Positions 46,805-55,625 of a DNA stretch of 64,000 nucleotides are shown here, one piece after another. The notes below the pieces were generated by a model that was given only the letters and a program-made list of their open reading frames with translations, was not told where the DNA came from and made no database searches. The DNA comes from an uncultured Rhodobiaceae bacterium (GTDB taxonomy: Bacteria; Pseudomonadota; Alphaproteobacteria; RS24), in assembly GCA_937876775.1 (NCBI GenBank), contig CALEFA010000070.1, positions 124,001 to 188,000 on the forward strand, read 5' to 3'. The position numbers were made by a program, and so were the translations under genes. The first letter of the stretch is position 1. Every line of letters begins with the position of its first letter.

Positions 46805-48426
46805 TGCCGGTTTTTGAGTCCAAATTAAATGTAAATTCTGAGGCCTATGCCAAGAACCGAGCTGATCAGCTTGAGAAATTAGCGCATTTGCGCATGCTTG
46901 AGCAACGCGCTGAGGCAGCGTCGGAAAAACGTCGCCCACGGTTTGAAGAACGCAATCAATTGACACCGCGCGACCGTCTGGCGCAACTGCTCGACCCGGG
47001 CATGCCTTATTTGCCGCTATATAATATGGCTAGCTATTGCGTCGATGATCCGGACCGCGAAACCTCAATTCCGGGTGGCTCGGTGTTGGCCGGTATTGGC
47101 TTTATCAATGGCGTGCGCTGCATGGTGTGTGTGGACGACAGCGGTATTAATGCCGGCGCCGCCACAGAGATGGGTTTCCGCAAAAACCTCGAAGCCATGC
47201 GTTTGGCTTTGGCCAATAAATTGCCTTTCATCCATTTGGTGGAGAGTGCGGGCGCCAATTTGATGACTTATAAAGTCGAATTATGGGCTCATGGTGGCAG
47301 TGTGTTTTACACGCTAGGCAAGCTTAGCGCTGCTGGTATTCCAACCATGACCGTTTTGCATGGGCCGTCAACCGCTGGTGGTGCTTATATGCCCGGCATG
47401 TCTGATTATAACGTCGGTGTGAAACATAATGGCATGGCGGCGCTTGGCGGTGCTGCTTTGGTGCAGGCGGCGACGGGTGAAATTGCTGACGAACGCGAGT
47501 TGGGTGGCAGTGAAATGCACGCATCGGTCACCGGTTTGATTGAGTATTTGGCAGAAGATGACCGTGATGGCATTCGTCAAATCCGCGAAGTGGTTGGCAG
47601 TATTGGCTGGAACGCGCATTGCCCACCTTTGCCGCAACACACCTTTGATGAACCGCTTTATGACGCCGAAGAAATTCTTGGGCTGGTGCCGATTGATTAT
47701 AAAGTGCCCTATGATGGGCGTGAGTTGATTGCGCGGCTGGTTGATGGCTCGGAATTTACCGAGTTCAAATCTCGCTTTGGCCCGAATTTGGTCTGCGTGC
47801 AGTCGAAAATATTCGGCCATCCAGTGGCTTTGGTTGCCAATAATGGGCCGATGGGGCCAGACGAAGCGGCCAAAGGCGCGCATTTCTTCCAAATCACCGA
47901 CCAAGCTAATATCCCTCTGATTTTCCTTAACAATATCACGGGCTATATGGTCGGTACGGAATATGAGCGGGCCGGTATGATCAAACATGGCGCTAAAATG
48001 ATTCAGGCGGCGTCGAATATTCGCGTACCGAAACTGACCTATTACGTCGGCGCCAGCTATGGGGCCGGTAATTATGGCATGGCCGGTTTGGGCTATGAGC
48101 CGGACTTCCTGTTCTCATGGCCCGGTGCGATGACCGGCGTGATGAGTGGCGAGTCGGCGGCGGGTACGATGGAGACCGTAGCTATTGCCGGTGCCAAACG
48201 GCGCGGTGTTGAACCGGATATGGCAGCCTTGGCCAAACAGCGCGCCGCGATTGAGGCGATTTTTGGTGCTCAGGAAGATGCTTTCTTCACCTCAGGACGA
48301 CTGCTCGATAATGGCATTATCGACCCGCGCGACACCCGCAAAGTTATCGGTTTTACCCTTGAAACAATTTGGGAGCGCAAGCACCGCGAAGTTCAGCCAA
48401 ATGCCTTTGGCATTGGCCGGATGTAG
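46804..48426 (+). CDS. Acyl-CoA carboxylase beta subunit (carboxyltransferase)
   Basis: A 540-residue carboxyltransferase of the methylcrotonyl/geranyl-CoA carboxylase type. Motifs include RRPRFEERNQLTPRDRLAQLLD, VESAGANL, GPSTAGGAYMPGMSDYN and FLNNITGYMVGTEYERAG, then YVGASYGAGNYGMAGLGY and SWPGAMTGVMSGE. It transfers the carboxyl group from carboxybiotin of the alpha subunit (encoded two genes downstream) to a 3-methyl-2-enoyl-CoA-type substrate (inference). The ATG overlaps the AtuA stop (TAATG). Equivalent to AtuC or LiuB by position. Confidence 0.93.
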   Translation: MPVFESKLNVNSEAYAKNRADQLEKLAHLRMLEQRAEAASEKRRPRFEERNQLTPRDRLAQLLDPGMPYLPLYNMASYCVDDPDRETSIPGGSVLAGIGFINGVRCMVCVDDSGINAGAATEMGFRKNLEAMRLALANKLPFIHLVESAGANLMTYKVELWAHGGSVFYTLGKLSAAGIPTMTVLHGPSTAGGAYMPGMSDYNVGVKHNGMAALGGAALVQAATGEIADERELGGSEMHASVTGLIEYLAEDDRDGIRQIREVVGSIGWNAHCPPLPQHTFDEPLYDAEEILGLVPIDYKVPYDGRELIARLVDGSEFTEFKSRFGPNLVCVQSKIFGHPVALVANNGPMGPDEAAKGAHFFQITDQANIPLIFLNNITGYMVGTEYERAGMIKHGAKMIQAASNIRVPKLTYYVGASYGAGNYGMAGLGYEPDFLFSWPGAMTGVMSGESAAGTMETVAIAGAKRRGVEPDMAALAKQRAAIEAIFGAQEDAFFTSGRLLDNGIIDPRDTRKVIGFTLETIWERKHREVQPNAFGIGRM

Positions 48427-48435
48427 GAGAAGATT

Positions 48436-49242
48436 ATGCAAGCACCAGAAACCACCGTCATTGAATTGGAAATTGACATTGATTGGGCGACCATTTGGTT
48501 GAACCGTCCCGATGCCCGCAACGCCATGTCGGATGAGCTGGTCAGTGAATTGCAAATGGCGCTCGATTATGTCGCCAGTCGCAGCGATATTCGCGGCTTG
48601 ACGGTGCGCGGGCGCGGCGATGTATTTTGTGCTGGCGGCGATTTGAAAGGCTTTAAGGATAATTTTCAAAACGCCCGCACCCAAGACGAAGTGGTCGCCG
48701 ATAGCGCCAAAATGGGAGATTTTTTCCTCACCGTGCGTTCCATGCCACAAGTCGTTGTGTTCTTGCTGCACGGCGCTGCCATGGCTGGAGGCTTGGGCAT
48801 GGCCTGTGCGGGTGACATTGTGATTGCCAGCAAAGATACGCGCATGGCCCTAACGGAAACCGCCATTGGCGTGGTGCCGGCGCAAATCGGTCGCTTCATC
48901 GTCGAGCGGGTCGGTGAGTTTAACGCCCGCTATATCATGCTGACGGCGCAACGTTTTACCGCTGTAGAGGGCAAGGAATATGGTTTGGTGAATTTTCTGG
49001 CCGATGATTTGGCGGCTGGCGAAGAAAAGCTGGCGCGAGTTATTGCCGATGTGCGCCGCTGTGCTCCCAAGGCTAATGCGGCGACAAAAAAATTATTGCA
49101 GGCCAATAAGCAATTGGGCCCGCAGGACATGATTCAATATGCCGGCCGGCTGTTCGCCGAAGCGGTGCAAAGTGACGAGGGGCGCGAAGGGGTCGCATCT
49201 TTCCTCGAAAAACGCAAACCTAATTGGGTTCGGGAGCAGTAA
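48436..49242 (+). CDS. Enoyl-CoA hydratase (AtuE/LiuC-like)
   Basis: A 268-residue crotonase-family protein. The oxyanion hole is VFCAGGDLKGFKD and the second motif is GAAMAGGLGMACAGDIVIAS. The catalytic Glu region reads MALTETAIGVVPAQIGRF, with conserved Glu as in true hydratases. In the Atu and leucine pathways the corresponding enzyme hydrates the glutaconyl-CoA product of the carboxylase. It lies 9 bp after the carboxylase beta gene and ends directly against the alpha-subunit start (TAAATG). Confidence 0.93.
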   Translation: MQAPETTVIELEIDIDWATIWLNRPDARNAMSDELVSELQMALDYVASRSDIRGLTVRGRGDVFCAGGDLKGFKDNFQNARTQDEVVADSAKMGDFFLTVRSMPQVVVFLLHGAAMAGGLGMACAGDIVIASKDTRMALTETAIGVVPAQIGRFIVERVGEFNARYIMLTAQRFTAVEGKEYGLVNFLADDLAAGEEKLARVIADVRRCAPKANAATKKLLQANKQLGPQDMIQYAGRLFAEAVQSDEGREGVASFLEKRKPNWVREQ

Positions 49243-51234
49243 ATGGCGAGTATTCGTAAAATTTTGATTGCCAATCGCGGTGAGATTGCCTGCCGCGTCA
49301 TGCGCACGGCCAAGCAATTGGGCATTCAAACCGTGGCTGTCTATTCACAAGCTGATGCCGGCGCGCCACATGTGGCGATGGCTGATCAAGCCGTGCTTAT
49401 TGGCCCCGGGCCAGTTGGACAATCTTATCTTGTGGCTGAAAAAATTCTGCAAGCCGCTGCTCAATCGGGGGCTGATGCCATCCACCCCGGCTATGGGTTT
49501 TTGTCGGAGAATGCAGATTTTGCCAAAGCGGTTGAAAAAGCTGGTTTGACCTTCATCGGCCCAACCGGCGAGTCGATTGATTTAATGGGCAATAAGGCGG
49601 CCGCCAAACGCCGGATGATTGAAGCCAATGTGCCCTGTGTGCCGGGCTATGAGGGCAAAGATCAATCCGATGAGGTGTTGATTACTGAAGGTGAGAAAAT
49701 TGGTTACCCAATTATGGTTAAAGCCGCTGCTGGTGGCGGTGGTCGTGGCATGCGTTTGGTTGAAAAATCAATGGATTTGGCCAATGCCATCACCGCAGCA
49801 CGTTCCGAAGCTGAAAATGCTTTTGGTTCGGGCGAACTGATTTTGGAAAAAGCGATTGTCAAACCGCGCCATGTTGAGGTGCAGGTTTTCGCCGATACGC
49901 ATGGCAATATTGTTCATCTTGGTGAGCGTGATTGCTCGGTGCAACGGCGCCATCAAAAAGTCATTGAAGAAGCCCCCTGTCCGGTGATGACGGAAACGCT
50001 GCGCGATGCCATGGGGGCGGCAGCGGTTGAAGCGGCTAAGTCGATCAATTATCGCGGCGCCGGTACGGTTGAATTTTTACTTGATGCCAGCGGCGCGTTT
50101 TATTTCCTTGAAATGAATACGCGTTTGCAAGTTGAGCATCCAGTGACCGAAGAAATCACCGGTCTCGATTTGGTGGCCTTGCAAATCAAGGTCGCCGAGG
50201 GTGGCCAATTGGGCATGACGCAAGAAGATGTGCGCTTGTGTGGCCACGCCATCGAAGTGCGGCTCTATGCCGAAGACCCAAGCAATAATTTCCTGCCCAG
50301 CACTGGCCTTGTTTCCTTGTTCTCACAATTGGCGCGCCCCGGTGTGCGCTATGATACGGGGATTGTCAGCGGACAGGAGATTTCGCCATTTTATGACCCG
50401 ATGATTGCCAAGCTCATCACCTATGGCGACAATCGCGAAGCGGCCCGCAAGCTAATGATTGAGGCGTTGCACGAAACCGCTTTATTTGGCCCGCGCACCA
50501 ACCGCGATTTCCTGATTGCCTGTTTGGAGAATGACAAATTCACCAGTGGTGATTTCTCAACGGCCTTTATCGCCGAAGAATTCGGCGCCGACGGCCATAA
50601 AGAAGCTGATGTGGAAGGCCGCGATTTGGCGGTTTTGGCGTTGCGGCATTTCCTCTTTGACCAGCAGAATGTGGCGAAAAAATCTTTAGGTATTTCGGCA
50701 GCGCTGCTGAATTTTTCGGCCGGCGATATGCTGCGCACGCCTTATCGCTTGGAGGTCAAAGACACAATTTATGATGTGGTTGTGGCGACACGGGCAGCTG
50801 GTGCTTATCAAATATCGGTTGGCGAAGAGACTTTCGCCGTTACTGTGCGCAGCACACGCGACTCGCGGGTTGAAATGATCATTGATGATCAGACCATCGC
50901 CAGCCATGCCTCAATGGCTGGTGCGACCCTATTTGTCAGCTATCTGGGCCGCAGCTTAACGGCGGTGAATCTGTTGGCATTGAATGCTGCCAATAGCGAC
51001 GCCAGCGACGGTCGGAGCGTATTGGCGCCAATGCATGGTCGGGTGATTGATGTCTATGTCGCGGCCGGTGACGACGTTGCAACAGGCGATCGCTTGGCAA
51101 CGGTTGAAGCGATGAAAATGCAACATGAGATTCTGGCGCAAATTGATGGTACGGTGCAAGATGTGCTGGTGGTCAAAGAGCAGCAGGTTGCAGCCGATGA
51201 TTTAATGATAAGCATTGCCGCGGAAGAGGACTAA
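49243..51234 (+). CDS. Acyl-CoA carboxylase alpha subunit (biotin carboxylase + BCCP)
   Basis: A 663-residue protein with biotin carboxylase at residues 1-450. It opens IRKILIANRGEIACRVMRTA, has the ATP-grasp glycine loop AAAGGGGRGMRLV, ERDCSVQRRHQKVIEEAPC and EMNTRLQVEHPVTEEITGLD. A linker with the BT (barrel) domain follows, and the C-terminal biotinyl domain carries EAMKMQH (K about 620). It carboxylates biotin with bicarbonate and ATP and pairs with the beta subunit of the same operon. Equivalent to AtuF, LiuD or MccA. It may also serve the lone BCCP-CT protein at 38 kb (speculation). Confidence 0.95.
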   Translation: MASIRKILIANRGEIACRVMRTAKQLGIQTVAVYSQADAGAPHVAMADQAVLIGPGPVGQSYLVAEKILQAAAQSGADAIHPGYGFLSENADFAKAVEKAGLTFIGPTGESIDLMGNKAAAKRRMIEANVPCVPGYEGKDQSDEVLITEGEKIGYPIMVKAAAGGGGRGMRLVEKSMDLANAITAARSEAENAFGSGELILEKAIVKPRHVEVQVFADTHGNIVHLGERDCSVQRRHQKVIEEAPCPVMTETLRDAMGAAAVEAAKSINYRGAGTVEFLLDASGAFYFLEMNTRLQVEHPVTEEITGLDLVALQIKVAEGGQLGMTQEDVRLCGHAIEVRLYAEDPSNNFLPSTGLVSLFSQLARPGVRYDTGIVSGQEISPFYDPMIAKLITYGDNREAARKLMIEALHETALFGPRTNRDFLIACLENDKFTSGDFSTAFIAEEFGADGHKEADVEGRDLAVLALRHFLFDQQNVAKKSLGISAALLNFSAGDMLRTPYRLEVKDTIYDVVVATRAAGAYQISVGEETFAVTVRSTRDSRVEMIIDDQTIASHASMAGATLFVSYLGRSLTAVNLLALNAANSDASDGRSVLAPMHGRVIDVYVAAGDDVATGDRLATVEAMKMQHEILAQIDGTVQDVLVVKEQQVAADDLMISIAAEED

Positions 51235-51235
51235 A

Positions 51236-52036
51236 ATGTTACAAGAAGCGATTGATTTCAAAGAAGAATCCGATGCCCTCTATGGGCTTTTAAGCAATCT
51301 TGAAGACGCTGATTTCGCCCAGCCTACGCAGTTCAAAGGCTGGACGTTGAACGATGTCTTGGAACATTTGCACATGTGGAATTGGGCGGCCAATGAAAGC
51401 CATGCCGATGAGGCTAATTTTGTTGCCTTTTTGCAAGATGTCATGGGCTCGGTCGCTGATGGCGGCATGAAAGCCTATGAGCGCAAATGGATTGATGGCC
51501 TGTCGGGACGTGCTTTGCTTGAGGCATGGCACAGTTTCTACACAGATATGTCAGCCCGCTTCACGCAAATCGACCCGAAAAAGCGCCTCAAATGGGCTGG
51601 GCCTGACATGAGCGCACGCTCGTCTATTTCGGCCCGCCTCATGGAAACATGGGCGCATGGGCAAGAGGTTTTCGACCACCTCGGTGTCTTGCGCCAGGAT
51701 GCAGACCGCATCCGGTCAATCGCCGTCTTGGGCACCAATACCTTTAATTGGACTTATGCGACGCGCAAGCAAACCCCGCCCGGGCCGATGCCCTATGTGC
51801 GCCTCACCGCGCCATCAGGCGATATTTGGGAGTTTGGGGAGCCATCTGACGCCGAGCGTGTTGAGGGCAATGCCAGTGAGTTTTGTCAGGTGGTGACACA
51901 GGTGCGCAATATTGCCGACACCCAACTGCAAGTGACCGGCGAAGTGGCGCAGGATTGGATGTCAAAAGCGCAGTGTTTCGCCGGTGGGCCGGAAACGCCG
52001 CCAGCGCCAGGCACACGTTTCACCAAAAGCCGCTAG
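51236..52036 (+). CDS. TIGR03084-family (DinB/mycothiol-dependent-type) protein
   Basis: A 266-residue protein of the DinB-like four-helix fold related to maleylpyruvate isomerase N-terminal domains. Typical histidines are in GWTLNDVLEHLHMWN (His at the first helix) and ARLMETWAHGQEVFDHLG; these would form a metal site. A C-terminal part includes YVRLTAPSGDIWEFGEPSDA. Proteins grouped as TIGR03084 occur with AtuA-type operons in actinobacteria; the activity is unknown, possibly thiol-dependent isomerisation or hydrolysis. The start 2 bp after the alpha-subunit stop, with GAAGAGGA, fixes it as the last gene of this operon. Confidence 0.82.
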   Translation: MLQEAIDFKEESDALYGLLSNLEDADFAQPTQFKGWTLNDVLEHLHMWNWAANESHADEANFVAFLQDVMGSVADGGMKAYERKWIDGLSGRALLEAWHSFYTDMSARFTQIDPKKRLKWAGPDMSARSSISARLMETWAHGQEVFDHLGVLRQDADRIRSIAVLGTNTFNWTYATRKQTPPGPMPYVRLTAPSGDIWEFGEPSDAERVEGNASEFCQVVTQVRNIADTQLQVTGEVAQDWMSKAQCFAGGPETPPAPGTRFTKSR

Positions 52037-52164
52037 CGCCCCGCACCGCATCTTGTTTCTGACGAGGCATAATTTTTTCACTTTGAGTCGCCAAACCCCT
52101 TGGTGATCATCGAATTATGTGTATGACTACCGGTCAAGCAATTCTCAAATTGGAAATAGAAAAT

Positions 52165-53175
52165 ATGTCTCAGAATTTAGATTTCGTCGCACCAGCGACG
52201 ACGCCTGTTGAACCACGTCATAATTGGCAACGCGACGAGGTTGAAGCCATGTTCAACCTGCCGTTCAATGATTTGATTTTCCAGGCCCAAAGTGTTCATC
52301 GCCAATGGTTTGATGCCAATGAGGTGCAAAAAAGCACGCTGCTATCGATTAAAACCGGCGGCTGCCCTGAGGATTGCGGCTATTGCAGTCAAAGCTCCAA
52401 GTTTGAAACCGGCCTTAAAGCCAGCAAACTTTTAGAGGTTGAGGCAGTGCTGGAGGGCGCGGCGCGGGCCAAGGCAGCGGGTGCGTCGCGTTATTGCATG
52501 GGGGCGGCGTGGCGCTCGCCAAAAGACCGCGACATGGGTCCGGTGGTGGAGATGATTAAAGGCGTGCGTGCGATGGGTATGGAAACCTGTATGACCTTGG
52601 GCATGTTGACGCCTGAACAAGCGACGCAATTGAAGCAAGCAGGACTTGATTATTATAATCATAATGTTGATACGTCAGAAGAATACTATGGTGAGATCAT
52701 CACCACGCGCTCTTATGAAGACCGCATTGAAACCATTGGTTATGTGCAAGATGCCGGTATTAATGTCTGCGCCGGCGGTATTCTAGGCCTTGGCGAAGAG
52801 GTCGGTGATCGCGCCGGCATGTTGATGGTGCTGGCCAATCTGAACCCGCAGCCGCAATCGGTGCCCATCAATATGCTGATCCCAATTGAAGGCACGCCGC
52901 TGGGCAATAATGACCCTGTCGATCCAATTGACTTTGTTCGCTGTATTGCCCTTGCGCGTATTATGATGCCAAAATCAGTTGTTCGTCTGTCGGCCGGGCG
53001 GGAATGGATGTCAGATGAAACACAAGCCTTGTGTTTTCTGGCTGGCGCCAATTCAATTTTTGTCGGTGAAGCCTTGTTGACAACGGCAAATCCCACACTA
53101 TCTAAAGATGAAAGTCTTTTTCAGCGTTTAGGCTTGAAACCCATGGCCGCTCACAAGTGCCCATCGGCTATTTGA
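52165..53175 (+). CDS. bioB: Biotin synthase
   Basis: BioB is a radical SAM enzyme that inserts sulfur into dethiobiotin. The SAM-cluster cysteines are C67, C71 and C74 in [10 protein letters not shown]. Other family segments are [30 protein letters not shown] and RLSAGREWM, with the cluster-ligating Arg. The ATG at 52165 (MSQNLDFV, 336 residues) has GGAAA upstream; an earlier in-frame ATG at 52117 would add 16 residues. It lies beside three biotin-dependent carboxylase subunits and is the only biotin gene here, so other bio genes must lie elsewhere or the cell salvages dethiobiotin. No BioR-type box (TTATMKATAA) was seen upstream. Confidence 0.95.
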   Translation: MSQNLDFVAPATTPVEPRHNWQRDEVEAMFNLPFNDLIFQAQSVHRQWFDANEVQKSTLLSIKTGGCPEDCGYCSQSSKFETGLKASKLLEVEAVLEGAARAKAAGASRYCMGAAWRSPKDRDMGPVVEMIKGVRAMGMETCMTLGMLTPEQATQLKQAGLDYYNHNVDTSEEYYGEIITTRSYEDRIETIGYVQDAGINVCAGGILGLGEEVGDRAGMLMVLANLNPQPQSVPINMLIPIEGTPLGNNDPVDPIDFVRCIALARIMMPKSVVRLSAGREWMSDETQALCFLAGANSIFVGEALLTTANPTLSKDESLFQRLGLKPMAAHKCPSAI

Positions 53176-53192
53176 ATTATTTGGAGAGAAAA

Positions 53193-54392
53193 ATGGATTT
53201 ATCATTATCGAAAGAAAATCTGGACTTTCAGGCCGATGTGCGCGGCTGGTTGGAAGAAATTCTGCCCGAAGGCTCGCCCTATCGCGGCTTGAACTTGTTT
53301 ACCCAAAATCGCGAAGACAGCGCATGGTGGCAGCAAAAGCTCAATGAGCGCGGTTGGGGCTGCGTAGGTTGGCCTGTCGAATACGGCGGCACCGGATGGG
53401 ATGATGCGAAAAAGCAAATTTTCTCAGCCGAATGCGCCCGCGCCGAAGCGCCCATGCAATCGCCATTTGGTGAGACTATGGTTGGGCCAGTGATTTACAC
53501 TTTTGGCACGGAGCAGCAAAAAGACCAGCATTTGGCTGGTATTCGCGACGGATCAGTGTTTTGGTGCCAAGGCTATTCAGAGCCAGGCTCGGGTTCAGAT
53601 TTGGCCTCTCTGCGCACCAGTGCGATCCGCGACGGCGATGACTTTATCGTCAATGGACAAAAAATTTGGACAACTCAGGCGCATTTCGCCGACTGGATTT
53701 TCTGCCTCGTGCGCACCAGCACGGAAGGCAAGCCGCAAGAAGGTATTTCTTTCCTGCTGATTGATATGAAAACTCCGGGCGTTGAGGTCAAGCCGATTTA
53801 CACCATTGATGGCGAGCACCATTTGAATGAGGTTTATTTCTCAGACGTGCGTGTGCCGGTCAGCAATCTGGTTGGGGAAGAGAATAAAGGTTGGACTTAC
53901 GCCAAATTTCTTTTGATGAACGAACGCGTTGGTATTGCCGGCACAGGGCGCTTGCGTTCGGGCTTAGGCAATTTGATGGCCATTCACAATCACCTCAATG
54001 AAACCGCCGCGAGCAGCTATGACGGGGACGATGTTGCCCGCAAACATGCTGAATTATCTATCCGTTTGGATGCGTTGGAAGCACTGGAAGCACGCGCCTT
54101 AACAGCTGAAGAAGGCTCAGGCGAGTCGATGATTTTGCCATTGCCGTTGAAGCTATTGGGCACGCATTTGCAACAAGATGTGGCCGATTTGGGCGTTGAA
54201 ATTCTTGGCTATTCAGCAATGCCGCGTACCGGCTATGGCTTTGGCGAAAATGATTCATCAAACGAACCAAATTATCGCGCCAAAGGCCCAGGTCTGACAT
54301 CATTCATGCTGTCTGGCCGCGCCTCCACCATTTACGGCGGCTCGTCGGAAGTGCAGCGCGGTATTATGTCGAAATTTGTGCTCGGTCTATAG
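53193..54392 (+). CDS. Acyl-CoA dehydrogenase family protein
   Basis: A 399-residue FAD-dependent dehydrogenase of the longer, distinct clade seen in steroid- and branched-acid-degrading bacteria. Motifs are WPVEYGGTGWDDAKKQIFS, CQGYSEPGSGSDLASLRTSA, IVNGQKIWTTQAHFADWIF and TIYGGSSEVQRGIMSKFVLGL at the C-terminus. GGAGAG precedes the ATG. It follows bioB by 17 bp, hence probably one transcript. In clade members the catalytic Glu position varies, so the true substrate cannot be told. The gene could serve the same pathway as the AtuA operon just upstream. Confidence 0.92.
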   Translation: MDLSLSKENLDFQADVRGWLEEILPEGSPYRGLNLFTQNREDSAWWQQKLNERGWGCVGWPVEYGGTGWDDAKKQIFSAECARAEAPMQSPFGETMVGPVIYTFGTEQQKDQHLAGIRDGSVFWCQGYSEPGSGSDLASLRTSAIRDGDDFIVNGQKIWTTQAHFADWIFCLVRTSTEGKPQEGISFLLIDMKTPGVEVKPIYTIDGEHHLNEVYFSDVRVPVSNLVGEENKGWTYAKFLLMNERVGIAGTGRLRSGLGNLMAIHNHLNETAASSYDGDDVARKHAELSIRLDALEALEARALTAEEGSGESMILPLPLKLLGTHLQQDVADLGVEILGYSAMPRTGYGFGENDSSNEPNYRAKGPGLTSFMLSGRASTIYGGSSEVQRGIMSKFVLGL

Positions 54393-54396
54393 AGCG

Positions 54397-55182
54397 CTAA
54401 CTGAACACGGCAAGGTGCTGCATGGAATCCATAATACGGCGGCCTTGCCGGTTCCAGATTTGAATCAATTGTGACGAGTAACCATCGCGGATAAAGCGTG
54501 TGGCTGAACGCACCAGCCACCAACCACCTTCTGTGCTGATGTCGTCGCTGAGCATATTGATATTCCAATTCATTGAGCTGAGCGCTTGAATTTGCGTGAG
54601 AGCGGCCAGCGCGGCAGGTGGCGCATCGCCTAGCACCATCAGCGGCAATAGACCGGTGCGGGCATGTTCATCTGTATGGCGTGTCCACAATAACATGTCG
54701 GGATTATCTGACCCTGAAAGCAAATCTGGGCCAGAGATTTTGCGCCGCTCAAAATTGGTTAAAAATGTTGGCGCCGGTGCCTGCGGCACAATTAATTCAG
54801 CGTCTTCGGGGCGGGTGTCGGGCAGATTAATCGGATAGTCCATGGTTTTTTCGATCGCTCGATTGACCCCAAAAGTGAAGTAACCATAAGTGCCAGCGCC
54901 CAGTTCGCTGTCGAGGCGCGCTTCAATGGTGACGTTGTTTTTGCCCTGCCGCAAAAGTTTATGGGTGACTTGCAGAGGCCCTGCGGCGGGGCCGATAAAA
55001 TTAACCTGCATGGTGCGCAATGGCGGAAGGTCGGGGTAGTGATGTTGAATGGCGGCCAGCAATAGGGCGCTGGTCATGCCACCAAAGGCGGTGCGACCTT
55101 GCAACCAATTGCCCGGCAATTCGACGGCATAATTTGGTGCGGTGGCGTAAAACGTCTCTAATAACTCGGAATAGGTGCTCAT
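54397..55182 (-). CDS. Acyl-CoA thioesterase, TesB-like double hotdog
   Basis: A 261-residue protein with two hotdog domains in the thioesterase II arrangement. The first contains WLQGRTAFGGMTSALLLAAI and MQVNFIGPAAGPLQV; the second contains LSSMNWNINML and GWWLVRSATRFIRDGYSSQ, typical of acyl-CoA thioesterases. It hydrolyses an acyl-CoA to free acid and CoA. The ATG at 55182 lies 7 bp after the stop of the GIY-YIG gene; the earlier TTG is less likely. The gene is convergent with the acyl-CoA dehydrogenase, with a 4-bp gap. Confidence 0.85.
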   Translation of the reverse strand: MSTYSELLETFYATAPNYAVELPGNWLQGRTAFGGMTSALLLAAIQHHYPDLPPLRTMQVNFIGPAAGPLQVTHKLLRQGKNNVTIEARLDSELGAGTYGYFTFGVNRAIEKTMDYPINLPDTRPEDAELIVPQAPAPTFLTNFERRKISGPDLLSGSDNPDMLLWTRHTDEHARTGLLPLMVLGDAPPAALAALTQIQALSSMNWNINMLSDDISTEGGWWLVRSATRFIRDGYSSQLIQIWNRQGRRIMDSMQHLAVFS

Positions 55183-55189
55183 TTTAAGA

Positions 55190-55477
55190 TTACTTCTCTT
55201 GCTCAATGTCGCCTGCTTGGGTCAATAAACGCAGGCGTTCGGATTTACTTTTCTTCAATTCATATTCGCGCGCCATAGCCGCACCGCGGGTTTTGAAAGC
55301 CTCACTATGCACCAAACGCCACTGCCGTCCACGCGTTGACTTGGCGCCTTTTCCGTTATTATGGGCGGCCAGACGTTGCTGTAAATCAGTCGTCCAACCG
55401 ACATAAGATTTAGCCGGTCCGGCGTCACAGCTTTGTAGCAGATAGACAAAACAGGGCTTGATGATTGGCGGTGCGAT
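55190..55477 (-). CDS. GIY-YIG nuclease-family protein with a non-ATG start (candidate AUC)
   Basis: A 95-residue open frame encodes a GIY-YIG domain: the first strand motif is CFVYLLQS, the second SYVGWTTDLQQRLAAHN, with GKGAKSTRGRQWRLVHS, then the catalytic-helix stretch AREYELKKSK. No ATG, GTG or TTG is available in frame upstream of the domain. The best initiation site is an ATC codon at 55477 with GAGG 5 bp upstream, giving MAPPIIKPCFVY if read as Met. It may be initiated at AUC, or be a start-lost pseudogene. Homologues (YhbQ-like) are small single-domain proteins of uncertain role. The thioesterase gene follows 7 bp later. Confidence 0.8.
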   Translation of the reverse strand: MAPPIIKPCFVYLLQSCDAGPAKSYVGWTTDLQQRLAAHNNGKGAKSTRGRQWRLVHSEAFKTRGAAMAREYELKKSKSERLRLLTQAGDIEQEK

Positions 55478-55625
55478 TGCGGCCTCACATGGTTGCGATA
55501 ATCAATCAGAGTTTATAGTGCTTCGGCGATGATTTGTAACCCTACAAAGGCTTTCACAATAAGCTTTACAGCCATGGCTAAAGCAGCTAATCACGCAAAT
55601 TCACTAGGGTTTTATGAGGTTGTCG

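Noticed and set aside
52075-52164. BioR or BirA operator upstream of bioB
   Set aside because: No TTATMKATAA palindrome and no BirA-type inverted repeat could be found in the gap.
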